Assembly (NCBI GenBank): GCA_900314725.1
Contig: OMWJ01000004.1
Coordinates: 62,001-126,000 of the forward strand
Length of the DNA stretch: 64,000 nucleotides
DNA from: an uncultured Bacteroidales bacterium
GTDB taxonomy: Bacteria; Bacteroidota; Bacteroidia; Bacteroidales; P3
Direction of reading: 5' to 3'
Numbering within the stretch: the stretch's first letter is position 1; each line of letters starts with the position of its first letter. The notes beneath the pieces were generated by a model. That model did no database searches, was not told the DNA's origin, and was given only the letters and a program-made list of their open reading frames with translations. The translations under genes were made by a program, and so were the position numbers. Below are positions 35,765 through 43,811 of this stretch, in pieces.

Positions 35765-37918
35765 ATGGCAGAGAACAAGGAAATAGAACTTGCATTTAAT
35801 TTTTTGCAATATACAGATAGGAATATTTTCCTCACAGGTAGGGCAGGGACGGGCAAAACCACTTTCCTAAAGAGTCTTAAGACAAGACTTTTTAAGCGTT
35901 TTGTTGTTTTGGCTCCAACGGGTGTTGCAGCCTTGAATGCAGGAGGAGTAACCATACACTCCTTTTTTCAATTGCCATTTCATGCCTTTGTTCCCGGTGC
36001 TAAGTTTGAAACTCGCAAATTCTCAAAGCAAAAACGTAATCTTATAAACAGCCTTGACCTTATAATAATAGATGAGGTTTCAATGGTAAGATGTGATGTT
36101 TTGGATGCGATAGATAGAATTCTAAGAAAGTTTAGAAGAAACGGAGCAGGCAAGCCTTTTGGTGGAGTGCAGTTGCTTCTTATAGGCGATTTGAATCAAT
36201 TGCCTCCGATTGCTAATGATAATGAAGAACAAATGCTAAGGACTTATTATGACAGTATTTATTTCTTTTCTTCCAAGGCATTGCTGGATTCTAACTATAT
36301 AACCATAGCCTTGAAACATATCTATCGGCAATCCGATGAAAAGTTCATACAGATTCTTAATGCAGTCAGGGACAATAGGCTCACAGAGGAAGATGTAGCG
36401 GTCTTGAATCAATCCTACAAGAAAGATATTTTGGAAAATGTGCCAGAAAACTACATCGTTCTTTGCACTCACAACCTTCAGGCAGATAAAATCAATGTGA
36501 ATAAAATCAATGCCTTAAAAGGCAAGGACAAAATCTATAAGGCTCAGATAGAAGGTATATTCCCAGATAATATATATCCTAACTTAGAAAATCTTCATCT
36601 GAAGACAGGATCGCAGGTTATGTTTCTGAAAAACGATTATGAAAATGGTGAAAAGAAAAGATACTACAACGGGAAAATAGGAATAGTTACTGAGTTGGAT
36701 GATGAATTTGTGAAAGTGAAATGTCCCGATGATGAGCAAGAAATCTTTGTTCGCCGATACACATGGCAAAATTTTGAATACTCAATGGATAAAGATACAA
36801 AAGAACTCAAACTTAAGGAAAAAGGAACTTTTACTCAATTTCCATTGAAACTTGCATGGGCAATAACTATTCATAAATCACAAGGTCTTACATTTGACAA
36901 GGCGATAATAAACTCCAATCAGGCTTTTTCACATGGGCAGGTTTATGTGGCATTGTCAAGATGTCGGAGTTTGGAAGGTATGATTCTTTCCGAGCCATTT
37001 AAGTATTCCTCCATTATTTTGGACAGAAACATAAAAATCTTCAACGATAATGCCTTGGAACACTCACCTGATGATTTGGTTTTGCAAAAATCCAAGGATG
37101 ATTACTTCTTTAAGACGCTGTATTCTGTTTTTGATTTTACTGAATTGTCAAGACAGATGAGCCGACTTCAAGGTTTTGTTAATACCACAATAAGCAAAGT
37201 ATTTCCAAAACTCTCAGAAATAATCACTCAACAGACTATTACCTATTTTAAAGATGTGGATGAAGTCTCTTTGAAGTTTAAAAAATATTTTGATAGTGTT
37301 TGTATTAAGAATGTAAGTGCTGAAGAAAAAATGGGAATGCTTCTAAAACGTTCCTATGATGCAAGAGATTATTTTTTGAAACATCTTTCAGTGATTAATA
37401 ATGTTGTACTCTCTCTCTTGGATATTGAATTGGACAACAAAGAAGAGAACTCTCTATTGAAAGAACTAACGGTTCAAATCTCAGTAGAAAAAGAAATAAA
37501 GGTGAGACTCTTGGATTTTTTAGATGAAAAAGGTTTTCAAATAGATCAATTCTTAAAGTACAAGAACAATATCCTTGCACAAGGAATAGATATTGAGCTT
37601 TCTTCAATCATAACTGAGAAAAAGAAAACGAAAAAACAGTCATCCAAATCCAAGAAAACAAAGAAACAGACGGATAATAAAGCATATAATGATATAGAAG
37701 ATAAAGAATTGTTTGACATTCTAAGAGATTGGAGAAAAGAGACGGCAGAAGAAGATGCTATTCCTGTATATATGGTTCTGTCTCAAGTGGCTTTGATAGA
37801 AATTGCAAACAAGAAACCACAGACAATGAAAGAGTTGCTTGACATAAAAGGTGTAGGAAGACAAAAGGCAGAACGCTATGGACAAAATATTTTAGATATA
37901 GTTGCAGATAAAAAATAA
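35765..37918 (+). CDS. Pif1-like AAA helicase with C-terminal HRDC domain
   Basis: A 717-residue SF1 helicase. The ATG at 35765 (MAENKEIELAFNFLQYTDRN) is preferred to a TTG three codons upstream. Walker A GRAGTGKTT is at 25-33, Walker B IIIDEVSMV near 100, and LLLIGDLNQLPP is motif III. AITIHKSQGLTFDKA and QVYVALSRCRSLEGM are C-terminal helicase motifs as in Pif1/RecD2. A Lys-rich linker near 620-640 leads into an HRDC domain (about 645-717, ending DIKGVGRQKAERYGQNIL), a DNA-binding module of RecQ-type helicases. Pif1-like enzymes resolve G-quadruplexes and aid replication. It is divergent from dnaB; repeat copy 4 lies upstream. Confidence 0.9.
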   Translation: MAENKEIELAFNFLQYTDRNIFLTGRAGTGKTTFLKSLKTRLFKRFVVLAPTGVAALNAGGVTIHSFFQLPFHAFVPGAKFETRKFSKQKRNLINSLDLIIIDEVSMVRCDVLDAIDRILRKFRRNGAGKPFGGVQLLLIGDLNQLPPIANDNEEQMLRTYYDSIYFFSSKALLDSNYITIALKHIYRQSDEKFIQILNAVRDNRLTEEDVAVLNQSYKKDILENVPENYIVLCTHNLQADKINVNKINALKGKDKIYKAQIEGIFPDNIYPNLENLHLKTGSQVMFLKNDYENGEKKRYYNGKIGIVTELDDEFVKVKCPDDEQEIFVRRYTWQNFEYSMDKDTKELKLKEKGTFTQFPLKLAWAITIHKSQGLTFDKAIINSNQAFSHGQVYVALSRCRSLEGMILSEPFKYSSIILDRNIKIFNDNALEHSPDDLVLQKSKDDYFFKTLYSVFDFTELSRQMSRLQGFVNTTISKVFPKLSEIITQQTITYFKDVDEVSLKFKKYFDSVCIKNVSAEEKMGMLLKRSYDARDYFLKHLSVINNVVLSLLDIELDNKEENSLLKELTVQISVEKEIKVRLLDFLDEKGFQIDQFLKYKNNILAQGIDIELSSIITEKKKTKKQSSKSKKTKKQTDNKAYNDIEDKELFDILRDWRKETAEEDAIPVYMVLSQVALIEIANKKPQTMKELLDIKGVGRQKAERYGQNILDIVADKK

Positions 37919-37965
37919 ACGAATGCAACAATAAAACAAATGAACTTGCGTTATCTATTGCATAA

Positions 37966-39027
37966 CTATAGTTCTAAAGAATTAGGATTATGATAGAAAT
38001 CTACCCTGTTATCTGCTACCATCTTCGTGCTTTTAAAATAATCGGTAGCAATAGCAGGGGCTTTTTTGCCCACACCAAAGCAAGTATCCCCTGTTAAAAC
38101 ATAGGCTTCATCCCACAGATTGTTGTCAATAAAGAGTTGAAGAGTTTGTTGTCCTCCCTCTACGACAAGTGAGCCAACGCCATCGTTTAGTAAATGTCTT
38201 AGTATTTGAGGTATGTGGTTTTCGTTTCTGTCTATTTTTATGAAATTAAGGTTATCTTGTTTTTCTGTTTTAAGATAATTGAATATAAAAGTTTGACTTT
38301 CTTTGTTGAAAATATTATTTGTCTGTGCTAAGGTTAGATCTCTGTCAAAAATAACACGTTTAGGATTTCTGCCTTCCAAGTATCGTGTGGTAAGGTTAGG
38401 ATTGTCGTTTAAAACAGTATTATATCCTACTAAAATTGCGTCTTCTTCGCTACGTTGTTTATGAACCCAGACTTTTAATGCGTTGTTAGTTATCCAATAG
38501 TTCTGTTTTTCTTCGTTCTTTCGTTCTATATCCATAAAACCATCAAGGCTTTGAGCAAATTTTAGGATGATATATGGACGGTGCTTTTCTTGGTTGCAGA
38601 AGAATCTGCGGTTAAGAAATCGTCCCTCTTCTTCCAATACTCCGCACTCCACCTCTATGCCAGCATCTTGCAACATCTTTATTCCACCTCCTGCGACTTT
38701 GGGATTGCTGTCTCTGTTTGCTATAACACAACGTTTGAAATTGTTCTTTATTAACAGTTCTGCACAAGGAGGAGTCTTGCCGTAATGACAGCAAGGTTCA
38801 AGATTGACGTAAATAGTGCATTCTTTTAGCAAGGATTTATCAGCAACACTATTCACAGCATTGACTTCTGCATGAGCAGAACCATATCTTTGATGATAAC
38901 CTTCACCTATTATCTTATTATTATGAACAATCACAGCACCTACTTTGGGATTAGGACTGTTTAAACCTCGTCCCAAGAGAGCCAATTCAAAACAACGTCT
39001 TATATATTTTTTATCTTCAGTATTCAT
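37966..39027 (-). CDS. ribD: Bifunctional riboflavin biosynthesis deaminase/reductase RibD
   Basis: Catalyses two consecutive steps in riboflavin synthesis: deamination of the GTP-cyclohydrolase II product, then NADPH-dependent side-chain reduction. The 353 residues contain an N-terminal zinc deaminase (HAE at 52-54, zinc ligands Cys79 and Cys88 in EPCCHYGKTPPC) and a C-terminal reductase (VVEGGQQTL region). The length is normal. The start lies only 39 bp from the divergent prmC start, with the two promoters overlapping face to face. No other rib gene and no FMN riboswitch is seen. Confidence 0.95.
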   Translation of the reverse strand: MNTEDKKYIRRCFELALLGRGLNSPNPKVGAVIVHNNKIIGEGYHQRYGSAHAEVNAVNSVADKSLLKECTIYVNLEPCCHYGKTPPCAELLIKNNFKRCVIANRDSNPKVAGGGIKMLQDAGIEVECGVLEEEGRFLNRRFFCNQEKHRPYIILKFAQSLDGFMDIERKNEEKQNYWITNNALKVWVHKQRSEEDAILVGYNTVLNDNPNLTTRYLEGRNPKRVIFDRDLTLAQTNNIFNKESQTFIFNYLKTEKQDNLNFIKIDRNENHIPQILRHLLNDGVGSLVVEGGQQTLQLFIDNNLWDEAYVLTGDTCFGVGKKAPAIATDYFKSTKMVADNRVDFYHNPNSLEL

Positions 39028-39036
39028 ATTTATTTG

Positions 39037-39057
39037 TAATTTTGCACGGCAAAGATA
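39037..39057. promoter_or_regulatory. Overlapping face-to-face promoters of prmC and ribD
   Basis: TAATTTTG (39037-39044, plus strand) serves prmC and TATCTTTG (39057-39050, minus strand) serves ribD. Each predicted transcription start falls at or beyond the other's -7 box, so the two transcripts would overlap by several bases at their 5' ends and the polymerases should exclude one another. Confidence 0.6.
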
Positions 39058-39066
39058 CGAAAAAGA

Positions 39067-39936
39067 ATGAAAACACGCTCAAACAAAATAAAAGACATAA
39101 AAGACTATGTTCTTGAAGAATTAAAGAATAAATATTCAAAAACAGAAATAAACTCTTTGATTTCAATTCTTTTTGAGGAATATACAGGTTTAAACTCAGC
39201 ACATATTTTGGCTTTTGAGCAAGACTATGTCAATGAATCTGAACTCTTGAAGATAGTTCTTGCTACCGAACAATTGAAAAAAGAAAAGCCCATACAACAA
39301 ATCTTGGGTTATGCGGAATTCTGTGGATTAAAAATAAAGGTAGATGAAAATGTTTTGATACCAAGACCAGAAACCGAAGAACTGTGTTATAAGATTGTTG
39401 AACAGGAAAAATCAAACGAGAATAAAAAACTAAGGATTATAGATCTTTGCTGTGGAAGTGCTTGTATTGCTTTAAGTTTAAAGAAACATTTACCTCAAGC
39501 CGAAGTGTTTGCGATGGATGTTTCTTCCAAGGCTTTAAAGATTGCTCAGGAAAATATCAACAACTTAGGTTTAGAAATAAAACTTTTGCAGGGAGATTTG
39601 TTGAATGGTTTCAACATAGAACAGGACTTTGACATTATAGTCTCTAATCCGCCTTATATAATGCAAAAAGAGAAGGCAGATATGCATAACAATGTATTGA
39701 AATATGAACCCCCTATTGCCTTGTTCGTTGAAGATGAAAAACCATTGATTTTTTATGAAAAAATAAGTTCTTTTGCCCAAAAACACTTATCAAAACAAGG
39801 AAGAGTGTATTTAGAAATTAATGAAAATTTAGGCAACAAAACGCTTTCATTATTCTCTGAAAAAGAATATCTTGGGCAAGTAAAAAAGGATATATTCAAC
39901 AAAGACAGGTTTATTTTTTTGAAAAAAAAGATGTAA
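39067..39936 (+). CDS. prmC: Peptide chain release factor N5-glutamine methyltransferase PrmC
   Basis: Methylates the GGQ glutamine of release factors using S-adenosylmethionine. The 289 residues contain an N-terminal helical domain (about 1-95), the SAM-binding motif IIDLCCGSACIALSL near 124-138, and the catalytic NPPY at 194-197. The ATG at 39067 lies 22 bp after its -7 box. It is the only gene in its transcript before tRNA-Ser, which has its own promoter. Confidence 0.95.
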   Translation: MKTRSNKIKDIKDYVLEELKNKYSKTEINSLISILFEEYTGLNSAHILAFEQDYVNESELLKIVLATEQLKKEKPIQQILGYAEFCGLKIKVDENVLIPRPETEELCYKIVEQEKSNENKKLRIIDLCCGSACIALSLKKHLPQAEVFAMDVSSKALKIAQENINNLGLEIKLLQGDLLNGFNIEQDFDIIVSNPPYIMQKEKADMHNNVLKYEPPIALFVEDEKPLIFYEKISSFAQKHLSKQGRVYLEINENLGNKTLSLFSEKEYLGQVKKDIFNKDRFIFLKKKM

Positions 39937-39941
39937 AAAAT

Positions 39942-39971
39942 TTGTCAGTAAATAAAATTATACTACTTTTG
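39942..39971 (+). promoter_or_regulatory. Promoter of tRNA-Ser
   Basis: TTG (39942-39944), a 19-base spacer and TACTTTTG (39964-39971) match the consensus exactly, putting the predicted start at or near the tRNA 5' end. Confidence 0.75.
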
Positions 39972-39976
39972 CACAC

Positions 39977-40064
39977 GGAGAGTTGGCTGAGTGGTCGATA
40001 GCGGCGGTCTTGAAAACCGTTGAGGGTCACACCTCCGGGGGTTCGAATCCCTCACTCTCCGCCA
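39977..40064 (+). tRNA. tRNA-Ser (UGA anticodon)
   Basis: A class II tRNA. The acceptor stem GGAGAGT pairs with ACTCTCC, with discriminator G and an encoded CCA (40062-40064). The anticodon loop CTTGAAA contains TGA at 40011-40013, and the long variable arm before GGTTCGAATCC fits tRNA-Ser. It has its own promoter, and a terminator follows. Confidence 0.95.
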
Positions 40065-40081
40065 AAGAAGAGATTTTAAGC

Positions 40082-40116
40082 AGGATTGAGAATGATTGGT
40101 TTTCAATCCTTTTTTC
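40082..40116 (+). terminator. Terminator after tRNA-Ser
   Basis: AGGATTGAGAA (40082-40092) pairs with TTTTCAATCCT (40100-40110) through one G-U pair, followed by TTTTT. It lies between the tRNA and rsmG. Confidence 0.75.
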
Positions 40117-40134
40117 ATATAAGCATTATCAGTT

Positions 40135-40779
40135 ATGGAGAATGAAAATCTGGAATATATCAAAACGTTATTTCCTTTTGTAAGCGAAAAACAACAAGAG
40201 CAGTTTTCAAAACTACCTGCTTTATACAAGCAATGGAACGAAAAAATAAACGTAATCTCAAGAAAGGATATAGATAATCTGTTTGCTCACCATGTTCTAC
40301 ACTCTTTGACGATAGGAAAAATTTGTCCTTTCTTGCCAGATGCAAGTGTTTTAGATGTAGGAACAGGAGGTGGTTTTCCCGGTATTCCGCTTGCTATTCT
40401 GTTTCCTCAGACACGTTTTCATTTAATAGATAGGACGGCAAAAAAAATCAAGGTGGTCAATGCTATAAAGGAGTCCTTAGGTTTGGAAAATGTGATTGCT
40501 CAACAAATAGCCTGTGAGGAATTAAAGCAGAAGTATGATTTTATTGTTTCAAGAGCCGTTACAAATATGAAAGATTTTCTTTCTTTGTCCAAAGGCAGAA
40601 TATCTTCAAACTCTTCTCATAGGTTACCTAATGGCATACTATATCTTAAGGGTAAAGATGCATACGAAGAGATGGTGGATTATAAAGGCTATTATCAGAT
40701 ATATGACTTGGAGAACATAGTTCCTTTATCAGAGTATTATAAAACAAAATGTTTGGTCTATATTTCTTTGTCCAAATAA
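40135..40779 (+). CDS. rsmG: 16S rRNA (guanine-527-N7)-methyltransferase RsmG
   Basis: Methylates G527 of 16S rRNA (E. coli numbering) with SAM. The 214 residues are the usual length. The SAM-binding motif LDVGTGGGFPGIPLAI lies near 68-83, and the upstream helix LYKQWNEKINVISRKD is typical of the family. The ATG at 40135 gives the expected N-terminus. It is preceded by the tRNA terminator; no clear promoter was found in the short gap, so it may depend on read-through or a non-consensus promoter. Confidence 0.95.
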   Translation: MENENLEYIKTLFPFVSEKQQEQFSKLPALYKQWNEKINVISRKDIDNLFAHHVLHSLTIGKICPFLPDASVLDVGTGGGFPGIPLAILFPQTRFHLIDRTAKKIKVVNAIKESLGLENVIAQQIACEELKQKYDFIVSRAVTNMKDFLSLSKGRISSNSSHRLPNGILYLKGKDAYEEMVDYKGYYQIYDLENIVPLSEYYKTKCLVYISLSK

Positions 40780-40818
40780 AAAAACACTTTAAAATCAAAG
40801 TAAGTGAATAAATTTGTG

Positions 40819-40826
40819 TAATTTTG
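40819..40826 (+). promoter_or_regulatory. -7 box for the gtrA-GT2-ybbR-coaE operon
   Basis: TAATTTTG followed by C lies 18 bp before the ATG at 40845. It rules out an earlier in-frame TTG at 40824, which would precede the transcription start. Confidence 0.6.
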
Positions 40827-40844
40827 CTTCAAATTTTAAAACCA

Positions 40845-41273
40845 ATGTTTCAAAAATTGCTGAGCATATTTTATGATAAAACATTCTTGCGATTTGTTAT
40901 CGTGGGAGTAATAAACACGATATTTGGGGCAACTATTATGTTTGTTGCTTACAATGTCTTTCATTTTGGCTATTGGTTTTCAACTTTTGCAAACTATTTT
41001 CTTGGGAGCATACTTAGTTATTTTCTTAATAAGTATTATACATTTAAATATAAACAAAGAAATCTTGCGGTTGTTGTTAGATTTACTTTGAATATTGCAA
41101 TATGCTGGTTGATTGCATACGGAATAGCAAAGCCTTTGATGATGTGGATTTTGTCTTCATGTGCAAAAAACATACAGGAAAATGTTGCAATGTTGGTTGG
41201 TATGTGTTTGTTTGTTGGTCTTAACTATATAGGACAAAGATTCTTTGCATTCAAAAAAGAAGAAGTAAAATGA
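40845..41273 (+). CDS. GtrA-like four-helix membrane protein
   Basis: A 142-residue membrane protein with four transmembrane helices and the GtrA pattern (FLRFVIVGVINTIFGA; ANYFLGSILSYFLNKYYTFK). GtrA-type proteins are thought to flip or translocate lipid-linked sugars made by the partner glycosyltransferase. Its stop overlaps the start of the GT2 gene in an ATGA, strong evidence of translational coupling and joint function. Confidence 0.9.
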   Translation: MFQKLLSIFYDKTFLRFVIVGVINTIFGATIMFVAYNVFHFGYWFSTFANYFLGSILSYFLNKYYTFKYKQRNLAVVVRFTLNIAICWLIAYGIAKPLMMWILSSCAKNIQENVAMLVGMCLFVGLNYIGQRFFAFKKEEVK

Positions 41274-42205
41274 AAAAGAAAATATCTATACTTATACCTT
41301 GCTACAATGAAGCCCAAAGTCTACCTTTGTTATATGATTCTCTTGTAAGTATAATGACAGATGACTATGATTGGGAAGTGCTTTTGATTGATGATGGTAG
41401 TAAGGATAATTCTGTTTTTATAATGGAGGGATTGCATAACAAGGATGAGCGTTTTTCTTATTTGGAATTGTCTCGCAATTTTGGAAAAGAAAAAGCTATG
41501 TTGGCAGGCTTTGATTATGTTACAGGTGATTGCACAATTATAATGGATGCAGACCTTCAACATCCTTCAGAAGCTATTCCTCAGATGATAAAACTTTGGG
41601 AAGAAGGTTATGAAGACGTCTATGGCAAGCGAAAAAACAGAGGAAACGAATCATATTTACGAAGAAAATTTTCATTATTGTTCTATTATCTTTTGCAAAA
41701 AACTGCAAAGTATGATGTGTTGCCAAACGTTGGAGACTTCAGACTTTTAGACAAGATTTGTATAAAAACCTTGCGAAATATAAGAGAAAGTGAACGATAT
41801 ACAAAAGGTATGTTTGCTTGGATTGGATTTAAGAAAATTGGTATTGAATTTGAAACAAAAGAAAGAACAAAAGGTAAATCTTCATGGAGTTTTAGAAAGT
41901 TGTTTGGCTTAGCAATTGAAGGTTTGCTTTCATTTACTACTGCTCCTCTTAGACTTTCCACAGTTTTAGGTGCAATAGTTTCGTTGTCTGCTTTTATTTA
42001 CCTTATATATGTATTGATAAAGACTCTTATCATAGGTAATGACGTTGCAGGTTTTCCAACAATGGTTATTTTAATACTGTTTTTAGGAGGGGTTCAACTG
42101 TTATCATTAGGAATAATAGGTGAATATGTTGGAAGAATATTTATAGAATCAAAGAAACGACCAACATACGTTGTCAGAAAATATAATGGAAAAAAAGAGT
42201 GTTAG
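41270..42205 (+). CDS. GT2 family polyprenyl-phosphate glycosyltransferase (GtrB/DPM1-like)
   Basis: A 311-residue enzyme with a cytoplasmic GT-A domain and two C-terminal transmembrane helices (about 230-255 and 262-285). The start ILIPCYNEAQSLP and nucleotide-binding IDDGSKD are typical, and MDADLQHP supplies the metal-binding DxD. The family transfers a sugar (often glucose) from UDP-sugar onto undecaprenyl phosphate for envelope glycan decoration. It is coupled to GtrA by a 4-base overlap and followed by ybbR 3 bp later. The sugar is not predictable. Confidence 0.9.
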   Translation: MKKKISILIPCYNEAQSLPLLYDSLVSIMTDDYDWEVLLIDDGSKDNSVFIMEGLHNKDERFSYLELSRNFGKEKAMLAGFDYVTGDCTIIMDADLQHPSEAIPQMIKLWEEGYEDVYGKRKNRGNESYLRRKFSLLFYYLLQKTAKYDVLPNVGDFRLLDKICIKTLRNIRESERYTKGMFAWIGFKKIGIEFETKERTKGKSSWSFRKLFGLAIEGLLSFTTAPLRLSTVLGAIVSLSAFIYLIYVLIKTLIIGNDVAGFPTMVILILFLGGVQLLSLGIIGEYVGRIFIESKKRPTYVVRKYNGKKEC

Positions 42206-42208
42206 AAT

Positions 42209-43192
42209 ATGAAGTCTATTTTCTCTCAAAAAAACATACTTAAAAGGTTAATATCAAACAAACAAGTAAATGTATTCCTGCTTTGTTTGTTGTTAAGTTT
42301 TGCTTTGTGGATTTCAATTACATACTCTAAGGAATATATTTACAGTGAATCGTTTCTAATAAGTTTTATAGACAACACCAATAAGGTTGATTTCTTTACT
42401 AAAGACAGTGTTATAACTATAGAAGTTAAGACTAATGGCTTTGAATATTTGGCAAATCAACTTTTTGTTGCCCATAAAAAGAAAATAGTATTAGATGTTA
42501 ATGACATCAATCTTAATCTGACAAGAGGAAAAAGCAGAATACCCGTTTCAAGACTGAAACCGATGATAATAAAACAACTTGGAACAGTTTCAAATAATAC
42601 TAAAATAAGTCCAGAAAACATTAACTTAGTTTGGAATAAGGTATATTCTAAGAAAATTCCCGTTGTTTTGTGTGCAAATTTTTCGTTTTCTAAACCATAC
42701 GATGCATACAAAAAGCCTGAAATGTTGATAAAAGAAGTTGTCGTGGAAGGTAATAAAGAAGAATTGGATAAATTGGATACTCTATATACTGTGAAAACAG
42801 ATTTTAAGAACATAAACAAAACTATAATCTTTTCGGTTCCTGTGGATATGTCTTCGCTTAGCCCTACATTAGTCTGTAAAACAACCAATATCCCTGTGAG
42901 AATAGTTGCAGAAAAATACACCGAGAACACAATAAGCATACCAATAGATGTGATAAGATACGAAGAATATAAGAACATTAAACTTTTACCAAGAGAAGTC
43001 AAAGTCCGTTATCGTGTGGCAATGAAAGACTATAATAAGGCTAACATAAAAGATTTTAAATCTTACGTCATTTGTTCTCACGAAGCTTTATCCAATAATT
43101 CAAAACTAAAAGTTTATCTTTCTAATATTCCAGATTATATAAAGGTTGTAAATATTCTGCCTGAAAAAGTTGACTACATATTATTTAAATAG
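42209..43192 (+). CDS. YbbR-like domain membrane protein
   Basis: A 327-residue protein with an N-terminal transmembrane helix (about residues 20-38) and an extracytoplasmic region of beta-rich YbbR-like repeats. In Firmicutes, YbbR (CdaR) regulates the diadenylate cyclase CdaA; in Bacteroidota, YbbR-like genes are commonly next to coaE, as here (3-bp gap). No cyclase gene is present, so a CdaR role cannot be claimed. Probably part of the gtrA-coaE transcript. Confidence 0.8.
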   Translation: MKSIFSQKNILKRLISNKQVNVFLLCLLLSFALWISITYSKEYIYSESFLISFIDNTNKVDFFTKDSVITIEVKTNGFEYLANQLFVAHKKKIVLDVNDINLNLTRGKSRIPVSRLKPMIIKQLGTVSNNTKISPENINLVWNKVYSKKIPVVLCANFSFSKPYDAYKKPEMLIKEVVVEGNKEELDKLDTLYTVKTDFKNINKTIIFSVPVDMSSLSPTLVCKTTNIPVRIVAEKYTENTISIPIDVIRYEEYKNIKLLPREVKVRYRVAMKDYNKANIKDFKSYVICSHEALSNNSKLKVYLSNIPDYIKVVNILPEKVDYILFK

Positions 43193-43195
43193 ACT

Positions 43196-43801
43196 ATGAA
43201 AACATTATCAATAGGCTTGACAGGAGGAATCGGTTGTGGAAAAACTTTGATTGCTAAGGTTTTTTCTCACCTTAATGTGCCTATTTTTAATGCGGATACT
43301 GAGGCTAAGTTGTTATACCAAGACGATGAAATAAAAGAACAACTAAAGACGATGTTTTCTGAAGATATTTTTATTGCTGATGTACTTAATACTAAAAAAC
43401 TTTCGCAAATAGTATTTTCAAATAAGGAAAAACTTCAGCAACTCAGTGATTTTATCCATCCATTAGTACAGAAACGCTATCAATCTTTTCTAAATAAAAA
43501 CACAGTTTTGAATGTTCCATACGTAATTATGGAAAGTGCAATCATTTTTGAAAGTAAATGGGAAAAGTATTTTGACAAACTAATCTGCATAAACACTCCT
43601 CAAAACCTTGTTATTCAAAGAGCAATGCAAAGAGATAATGCTTCAAAACAAGAAATTATGCAAAGAATAAACAATCAATTATCAGTTGAGTATAAAATTT
43701 CTAATAGCGATTACGTTATTTTGAATGATGATTTGGCATTAGTTTTGCCGCAGGTTATAAATATAGACAAGCAATTAAAAACATTATCAAATATAAAATA
43801 A
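43196..43801 (+). CDS. coaE: Dephospho-CoA kinase
   Basis: Catalyses the last step of coenzyme A synthesis, phosphorylating the 3'-hydroxyl of dephospho-CoA. The 201 residues are the usual length. The P-loop TGGIGCGKT lies at residues 9-17, with FNADTEAK near 32-39 and the lid region with RAMQRD further on. It starts 3 bp after ybbR and ends 10 bp before the next gene, so it is within an operon. Confidence 0.95.
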   Translation: MKTLSIGLTGGIGCGKTLIAKVFSHLNVPIFNADTEAKLLYQDDEIKEQLKTMFSEDIFIADVLNTKKLSQIVFSNKEKLQQLSDFIHPLVQKRYQSFLNKNTVLNVPYVIMESAIIFESKWEKYFDKLICINTPQNLVIQRAMQRDNASKQEIMQRINNQLSVEYKISNSDYVILNDDLALVLPQVINIDKQLKTLSNIK

Positions 43802-43811
43802 AAGTAAAAAA

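Noticed and set aside
37920..39067. An FMN riboswitch for ribD
   Set aside because: The gap upstream of ribD is only 39 bp, too short for an FMN aptamer of more than 100 nt, and no RFN-like segment lies nearby.
39983..40183. A short open frame overlapping tRNA-Ser
   Set aside because: It runs through the tRNA and its terminator; the codons reflect tRNA structure, not a protein.
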